A DNA stretch of 64,000 nucleotides from Bradyrhizobium sp. AT1 (lineage in GTDB: Bacteria > Pseudomonadota > Alphaproteobacteria > Rhizobiales > Xanthobacteraceae): positions 6,967,710 to 7,031,709 of the forward strand of contig NZ_JXDL01000001.1 in assembly GCF_001590795.1 (NCBI RefSeq). The letters are read 5' to 3'. Under the pieces are notes generated by a model that was not told the DNA's origin, did not search any database, and worked only from the letters and a program-made list of their open reading frames with translations. Below, piece after piece: positions 59,400-64,000 of this stretch; position 1 is the first letter of the stretch; each line of letters opens with the position of its first letter. The translations under genes were made by a program, and so were the position numbers.

Positions 59400-60026
59400 T
59401 CAGAAGCTCGTGGCCATTGCGGCCAGACGTCGGTGCGCTCTGTCACGCGCAACCTCGATCGGCTGCTGCGGTCCGGTGGTTGGCCCGATCGGCACGAAAC
59501 GGACATTGTCGATCCCAATGAAGCGCAGGATGTCCCGCAAATAGGGCGTTGCCATGTCGATGCGGCCGCGATTCATGCCGGTGGCGAAGTCGCTGCCGCT
59601 GGCGAGAATCACCAGCGTCGGCCGGTCCTTCAGCAACGGGAGATAGCCCTGCGATGGGTCGAAGCGAAAGGTCAGCCCGGGCTGGACGACGATGTCGAAC
59701 CATTGCTTGAGCTTGTAGGGGATGCCGAAATTCCACATCGGCGTCGAGATCAGCACGCGATCGGCGAGCGCGAAGCGGGTCGCCATTCGCTCGGCCTCGG
59801 CAAAGCTGTCACGCTCCGCGTCGTTGAAGGCCTGTCCGTTCATCCGTGCATATTTGGCCTCGACGATGGGACCTGCGAATTCCGGCATCCGCTCCCGCCA
59901 GAGGTCGACGACATCGATGTCCCAGTCCGGCCGGGCCTGACGGAAGCCGTCAAGGAAGACGCGCGCGCCGGCGCTCGAGACGGAGTCGGCGCGGGGCGAG
60001 CAGGACAGATGCAGGAGCTTGGCCAC
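59400..60026 (-). CDS. FMN-dependent NADH:quinone/azoreductase-like flavoprotein
   Basis: 208 residues with a flavodoxin-like fold: LLHLSCSPRADSVSSAGARVFLDGF (FMN phosphate loop), PMWNFGIPYKLKQWFDIVVQPGLTF (the most conserved AzoR segment) and a VILASGSDF strand. Family members reduce quinones or azo bonds with NADH in two-electron steps. Just 3 bases separate its ATG from the stop of the SMP-30/isochorismatase fusion, so it is the next gene of that leftward operon and not part of the ubiquinone genes beyond it. Confidence 0.9.
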   Translation of the reverse strand: MAKLLHLSCSPRADSVSSAGARVFLDGFRQARPDWDIDVVDLWRERMPEFAGPIVEAKYARMNGQAFNDAERDSFAEAERMATRFALADRVLISTPMWNFGIPYKLKQWFDIVVQPGLTFRFDPSQGYLPLLKDRPTLVILASGSDFATGMNRGRIDMATPYLRDILRFIGIDNVRFVPIGPTTGPQQPIEVARDRAHRRLAAMATSF

Positions 60027-60029
60027 GGA

Positions 60030-61604
60030 TCATCCCAACGCCCGGATGACGGCATCCGCCCGGGTGACGATGGCGACGTTCTGCATGGCGAAGTTGATCG
60101 AGGCGGCGTGCCAGTCCGCATTCATGGTCGAGCAGCAATCCTCCGGCACGATCATGAAGTAGCCTTTGTCGGCCCCGGTGCGGGCGGTGTGCTCCACCGA
60201 CATGTTGGTCCAGGCGCCGGTGTTGATGATCATGTCGCGCCCGGTGGCCTTCAGGATCGTCTCCAGCCGTGTGCCCTCCCACGCGCTCATGCGCATCTTC
60301 TCGACGACGAAGTCGCCGGGCCGCGGCTCGAGACCGGAGACGGGCGCAGCGCCCCAGCTTCCGCGCACCATCGCCTTGCTGTCGACCAGCCCTTCGAACA
60401 GCGGCGCATTCAGCGTCACGCCGGGCGCGCCTGGCTCGACGACGAACCAGACATGGATGATGGCGACGCCTCGCGCGCGGGCGGTCTCCGCAAGGCGGCG
60501 GACATTCTCGACGACATGCTGCTGCTTGGCGTGGCCGGGCGCGCCTGATTCGGCGAAGGCGCCGCCGTCCATGATGACGTCGTTCTGCAGGTCCTGGATG
60601 ATCATGGCGCAGCGCTGGGGATCGAGCCGCATCTCGCCGTCGGCGAGGATGGGCGCCTGCGGCACGACGCTTGCGGTCGCGCCGCCGCCGCTTCGCCGCC
60701 CGCTCATATAGGGCTCATGCCGCGGGCCGACCTTGGTCGGGATCGCATAGACCGAATGGGTCGAGGTCAGGTACAACGTGCGGAAATCCGGCCCGCCCCA
60801 GGCGAGGTTGGCGACCAGCTCGGCCACGCGCACCTTGCCGAGCAGCTCGCCGCGCGGCGAATAGACCCAGACGCCTCCGGGCGCGGTGACCCAGACATTG
60901 CCGTGCTGGTCGCACTTCATGCCGTCCGGCAGGCCCGGCTCCAGCTCGGACTTGATGCCGCTTGCGAACACCCGGGCATTCGCGAGCGAACCGTCGGCGT
61001 TGACGTCGAAGACGCGGATCAGCGCCTGCACGGTGTCGTTGACATAGAGCAGCCTCTCGTCCGGCGAGAAGCACAGCCCGTTCGGCTGGTCGAACAGGTT
61101 GCGCTCGACCACGAGCTTCGGCTCGCTGCCGGGGACGACGCGATAGACGCCCTGGAAGCCGAGCTGGCGCGGCCGCTCGACACCGTAGACCGGCATCCGG
61201 CCGTACCAGGGGTCCGAGAAATAGATCGCGCCGGACGAGTGCACGCAGACGTCGTTCGGGCTATTCAGCTCCTGCCCCTGGAAATGCGAAGCCAGCACCT
61301 CGCGCCGCCCGTCCGGCCGTTCGCGGACCAGTGACGAGGTCGCGTGCTCGCAGACGATGAGGTTGAGCTCGGCATCATAAGTCATGCCGTTGCATTTGTT
61401 CGAGGGACGCTTGACCTCGGCGACGCCGCGCCGCGCATCCCAGCGCCGGCGCACGTCGCCCGGCATGTCCGAGAACAGGAGGTAGTGATCGACCGGATGC
61501 CAGATCGGCCCTTCCGTGAAGTCGAAACCCGTGCCGACCTGCGCGACCGGGGCGTAGGGGTCGATCAGCGCCTCGAATTCGCTTCGCAAGGTGACGTGGG
61601 TCAT
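60030..61604 (-). CDS. SMP-30/gluconolactonase - isochorismatase-like fusion protein
   Basis: 524 residues in one open frame. Residues 1-295 form an SMP-30 beta-propeller: FDFTEGPIWHPVDHYLLFSD with the metal Glu, SPNDVCVHSSGAIYFSDPWYG, LPDGMKCDQHGNVWVT. A Gly/Arg linker (about 296-322) follows. Residues 325-524 are an isochorismatase-family alpha/beta domain with D338 (IIQDLQNDV) and K436 (VVEKMRM). The catalytic Cys position in NTGAWTNMSVEHTAR is S469, so thiol amidase chemistry is unlikely. Met300 (60707) could start the second domain alone but has no ribosome site. It may couple lactone opening with a second hydrolysis. The substrate is unknown. Confidence 0.8.
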   Translation of the reverse strand: MTHVTLRSEFEALIDPYAPVAQVGTGFDFTEGPIWHPVDHYLLFSDMPGDVRRRWDARRGVAEVKRPSNKCNGMTYDAELNLIVCEHATSSLVRERPDGRREVLASHFQGQELNSPNDVCVHSSGAIYFSDPWYGRMPVYGVERPRQLGFQGVYRVVPGSEPKLVVERNLFDQPNGLCFSPDERLLYVNDTVQALIRVFDVNADGSLANARVFASGIKSELEPGLPDGMKCDQHGNVWVTAPGGVWVYSPRGELLGKVRVAELVANLAWGGPDFRTLYLTSTHSVYAIPTKVGPRHEPYMSGRRSGGGATASVVPQAPILADGEMRLDPQRCAMIIQDLQNDVIMDGGAFAESGAPGHAKQQHVVENVRRLAETARARGVAIIHVWFVVEPGAPGVTLNAPLFEGLVDSKAMVRGSWGAAPVSGLEPRPGDFVVEKMRMSAWEGTRLETILKATGRDMIINTGAWTNMSVEHTARTGADKGYFMIVPEDCCSTMNADWHAASINFAMQNVAIVTRADAVIRALG

Positions 61605-61624
61605 CGGTCGATCCTCAAGCCGCG

Positions 61625-62473
61625 TTATGCCGGGAACCAGTTGCGTGCCGGCAGCGATTGCACGATAGGTCCGGGGACCTGGTCGTGCAGGCGTCCGACG
61701 ACGTTGCCGCCCTCGATCTTGGCGGGACGGTCGTGCACCGGCAGCAGATAGCGCGAATTGCTCAGCAGCTTCTTGATCGAGGCCTTCTCCGCGCGCTTGC
61801 TGGTGCCGTGGTTGCCGGTGGTCCGCGGCTCCCAATCGTGGATCTCGTTGAACGGCGTCACGATCTGGTCGTTGAAGTCGTAGATCACGTCGCCGCAGAT
61901 GGTGGCGATGCCATCGGCGGTCTCGACGATGACGTTCATCGAGCCCTCCGTATGGGCATTGGCGGCGTCGCAATAGACGCCGGGCATCAGCTCGATCGGA
62001 CCGGTGATCTCCAAGTCGAGGAAGCGCAGCGCGCTCTTGGTGTGCAGCCGGTCGATCAAATGCTTGATGTCGGGCGCCGGATATTGCGGATGCATCAGGC
62101 CGGACACCGAATATTCGAGCTCCTTGCGGTTGAGCACGACGGTCGTGTTCATCGGGAACAGGTCGTCCTTGCCGGCATGGTCGATGTGCAGATGGGTGTG
62201 GCAGACGAAGCGGACGTCGCCCATGCGCACGCCGTGGCGCGCGAGCTGGTTCTCGATCATGTTCTCGTGGTACTGCAGCCCGCGCATGCCCAGCGTCTCC
62301 ATGATCTGGTTGGAGCGGTATCCGGTGTCGACCACGACAGGATATTTCCCGCCGAGGATCAAAAAGCCGAGGGTGAGGACGCGGCGGGTGCGGCCGCAGT
62401 CGCGGCCGAGCACCAGAAAGCTCGATTCCAGCTCGATATCGCCGTAGTCCAGGATCTTGATCTCCAGCGCCAT
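61625..62473 (-). CDS. Metallo-beta-lactamase-fold lactonase (AHL-lactonase-like)
   Basis: 282 residues. The zinc-binding motif CHTHLHIDHAG (HxHxDH) is complete, with later ligands in AHTEGSMNV and GDVIYDF, and HGTSKRAEKASIKKLL near the C-terminus. Homologues include N-acyl-homoserine lactonases, but many act on other lactones; with an SMP-30 protein and an amidohydrolase next door a catabolic lactone is at least as likely as quorum quenching. ATG 62473 fits the family start (MALEIKILDYGDIELE). It lies 20 bases upstream of the fusion gene. Confidence 0.88.
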   Translation of the reverse strand: MALEIKILDYGDIELESSFLVLGRDCGRTRRVLTLGFLILGGKYPVVVDTGYRSNQIMETLGMRGLQYHENMIENQLARHGVRMGDVRFVCHTHLHIDHAGKDDLFPMNTTVVLNRKELEYSVSGLMHPQYPAPDIKHLIDRLHTKSALRFLDLEITGPIELMPGVYCDAANAHTEGSMNVIVETADGIATICGDVIYDFNDQIVTPFNEIHDWEPRTTGNHGTSKRAEKASIKKLLSNSRYLLPVHDRPAKIEGGNVVGRLHDQVPGPIVQSLPARNWFPA

Positions 62474-62504
62474 TCGTTGCCCTCCCTGATCTGTTTCTTG
62501 TCTG

Positions 62505-63389
62505 TCAAAGCCGGTAGACGCGCGTCGCGGTCGTCCTGAAGATGGCGTCCTGCTGCTCGGCGCTGAACGGCGCGGCGGCGGCGCGAAAAGCCTCAACGAG
62601 CTCGCGATAGCTGGTCCACAATTTCTCGATCGGAAAGTTGGAGCCGAACAGGCAGCGCTCGGCGCCGAAGATCGCGACAGTGTCTGCGAGCACGGCGGCG
62701 ATGTGCGCGGGATCATTGCGATGGATGAAGGTGCCGAGCCCGGAAAGCTTGGAGACCACGTTGGGACAGGCCGCGAGCCGGGCCATGCCGGCACGCCAGG
62801 CCGCGCGTCCCGCGGGCGAGAGGTCTTCGAGCATCCCGGCGTGCTGGAGGATGAAGGTCACCCCGGGGCAGGCTTCGGCGAGCGCTGCGGCGTCCGGCAT
62901 CTGCGGCGTGAAGACCTGAAGGTCGAAACTCCAGCCATAGTCGGCGAGGCGCGCGATGTTGCGCTGGATCATGGGATCGGCGCAAAGATCGGGGCGTGCG
63001 GCAAAGCGGTAGAGCGGATTCTCGTGCCAGTGTAGCTGCATGCGCACGCCGCGCACCAACGGGTAGCGCTTCAGGCGGTCGAGCTGCGGGTGGACGTCGT
63101 CCACGGCGAAATTGGCATAGGCGACGATCGCGTGCGGCCAGCCGTGTTCGTCCGCGGTCTGCTGCACCCAGGCGGCCTCGTCCTCAAAGCGGTCGTTGGC
63201 CCAGTTGGTCTGGACATAGACCGAGCGGGCGACACCGGTGCCTTTGAGGTCGTCGAGATATTCGGCGATCGGATAATCGCGCCGGATCGGCTCGTAAGGT
63301 CCGAAGATCCGCGGTTGCATCGGGCCGATCAGCCAGGGCAGGTCGGCCTGCCGCCAGATGTGATGATGGCCGTCGACAATATCGGTCAC
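62505..63389 (-). CDS. Amidohydrolase family 2 protein (TIM-barrel lactonase/decarboxylase-like)
   Basis: 294 residues. Starts DIVDGHHHIWRQADLPWL with the HxH metal ligands, then VQTNWANDRFEDEAAWVQ, GVRMQLHW, FILQHAGMLEDLS and the final FGSNFPIEKLWTSY (catalytic Asp position occupied by Asn-Phe context, common in the lactonase branch). Relatives hydrolyse sugar lactones, PDC and 4-sulfomuconolactone. ATG overlaps the stop of the VWA gene by 4 bp (ATGA). Third hydrolase of the 60-64 kb cluster. Confidence 0.87.
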   Translation of the reverse strand: MTDIVDGHHHIWRQADLPWLIGPMQPRIFGPYEPIRRDYPIAEYLDDLKGTGVARSVYVQTNWANDRFEDEAAWVQQTADEHGWPHAIVAYANFAVDDVHPQLDRLKRYPLVRGVRMQLHWHENPLYRFAARPDLCADPMIQRNIARLADYGWSFDLQVFTPQMPDAAALAEACPGVTFILQHAGMLEDLSPAGRAAWRAGMARLAACPNVVSKLSGLGTFIHRNDPAHIAAVLADTVAIFGAERCLFGSNFPIEKLWTSYRELVEAFRAAAAPFSAEQQDAIFRTTATRVYRL

Positions 63390-64000
63390 GCGGCTCTCCT
63401 TCGTCCCAGCGCCAGAATATGCGCGACGATCGACGCGCTCGATCCGCCATCTTCGAGGTCATCGACGAAGCGCTCGATGGCGATCAGCGCCTCGGTCTGC
63501 GGGCGGAAGCCGGGGCTCGTCGCCAGGGGCGTCAGCCAGCTCAGGCGCCAGGCCCGCCGCGACAGCTTTGCGACCGCATCGCGCAGCGCATCGGGTTCGC
63601 CGCGCTCCAGCCCGTCCGAGACGATCACGACAGCGGCGCCGCGGGCATAGCCGCCGAAGCGAGGCACGGCGAGGAAGGCCTGGAGCGCGTCGCCGAGGCG
63701 GGTGCCGCCGTCCCAGTCGCTGACCAGATGCGCGGCGGCGTTCATCGCCTGCTCGCGGCGCTTCAGCCGCAACGGGCGGGTGACGCGCGTCAGCCGCGTG
63801 CCGAAGGTGAACACCTCGACATTGGGCGCCGCCTGCACCAGCGCATGCGCGAGCTTCATGTTCTCCTCGGTGCGGCTTTTCATCGAACCGGAGACGTCGA
63901 TCAGCAGCAGCATCTTGCGTGGGCGCTGCCGCCGCTTCATGTGACCGAGCCGCAGGATCTCGCCGTCGCTGCGGACAGAGTCGCGTAAAGTACGGCGCAG
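63386..64000 (-). CDS. CoxE-like VWA-domain protein (5' partial)
   Basis: The open frame continues past 64000, so the N-terminus is missing; 204 residues are visible. LRRTLRDSVRSDGEILRLGH precedes KMLLLIDVSGSMKSRTE, the MIDAS motif DxSxS of the VWA domain, with GGTRLGDALQAFL and VVIVSDGLERGEP. CoxE works with the MoxR-type ATPase CoxD in maturing molybdenum hydroxylases (CO dehydrogenase/xanthine dehydrogenase family). A CoxD and molybdoenzyme genes are expected just beyond the window, but are not seen here. The downstream hydrolase genes overlap or follow closely. Confidence 0.87.
   Translation of the reverse strand: MRRTLRDSVRSDGEILRLGHMKRRQRPRKMLLLIDVSGSMKSRTEENMKLAHALVQAAPNVEVFTFGTRLTRVTRPLRLKRREQAMNAAAHLVSDWDGGTRLGDALQAFLAVPRFGGYARGAAVVIVSDGLERGEPDALRDAVAKLSRRAWRLSWLTPLATSPGFRPQTEALIAIERFVDDLEDGGSSASIVAHILALGRRRAA

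Noticed and set aside
61605..61973. Upstream extension of the SMP-30 fusion
   Set aside because: It overlaps the lactonase gene and lacks homology; MTHVTLRSEF at 61604 fits the family start.
61625..62473. Dedicated quorum-quenching enzyme
   Set aside because: The HxHxDH lactonase fold alone does not show AHL specificity, no luxI/luxR genes are nearby, and the neighbours point to catabolism.

Overview
The window is about 64 kb of GC-rich DNA with dense, mostly operonic genes. It looks like an alphaproteobacterial chromosome, most likely Bradyrhizobium or a close relative in the Nitrobacteraceae. The support is a set of small families common in that group (DUF992, DUF3551, two DUF6894 proteins, a Tat-exported Arg/Trp-rich peptide), FixK/FNR-type boxes with the TTG(A/C)-N6-(T/G)CAA pattern, and several catabolic clusters. 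I see no rRNA, tRNA, insertion sequence, prophage or CRISPR array. 59 protein genes and one decayed gene are annotated; the first and last genes run off the window.

Layout. 1-2.5 kb: the 3' part of a large secreted protein made of tandem cadherin/Ig-like domains, RTX calcium repeats and EF-hand-like loops. 2.6-26.3 kb: an envelope and stress region. It holds an HAE1-type RND pump, HdeD, DUF992, an AI-2E family exporter, a Bax-inhibitor-like protein, DUF1269, a second RND pump, two paralogous basic amino acid antiporters, an arginine deiminase, an outer-membrane beta-barrel protein, and a sensor kinase with two NarL-type response regulators. 26.3-41.2 kb: a catabolic cluster with a periplasmic solute-binding protein, acyl-CoA synthetase, CoA-transferase, HCCA-isomerase-like protein, GST, two unusual SDRs, two acyl-CoA dehydrogenases, thiolase, nitronate monooxygenase-like protein and an iron-containing alcohol dehydrogenase. 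An HxlR regulator sits inside it, and four near-identical 17-bp palindromes lie in front of its transcription units. 41.4-47.3 kb: an SDR, a TetR regulator with palindromic sites, and a third RND pump.

47.3-59.4 kb: a region probably induced at low oxygen. Near-perfect FixK/FNR boxes precede an OpgC-like protein, a DUF6894 protein, a magnesium P-type ATPase and a cytochrome c-like protein. A trio follows (polytopic membrane protein, double DUF2249, MIP18/DUF59). Then UbiX and UbiD lie divergent from UbiT-UbiU-UbiV, the O2-independent ubiquinone pathway; UbiU and UbiV keep all eight cluster cysteines. 59.4-64 kb: an azoreductase-like flavoprotein, an SMP-30/isochorismatase fusion, a metallo-beta-lactamase-fold lactonase, a TIM-barrel amidohydrolase and a CoxE-like VWA protein. 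This looks like the edge of another catabolic cluster, possibly for a lactone- or amide-forming heterocycle.

The best candidates for something undescribed are the palindrome-linked catabolic regulon at 26.8-41 kb, the fused SMP-30/isochorismatase whose catalytic Cys position is Ser, and the FixK-boxed region that combines anaerobic quinone synthesis with the membrane protein/DUF2249/DUF59 trio.
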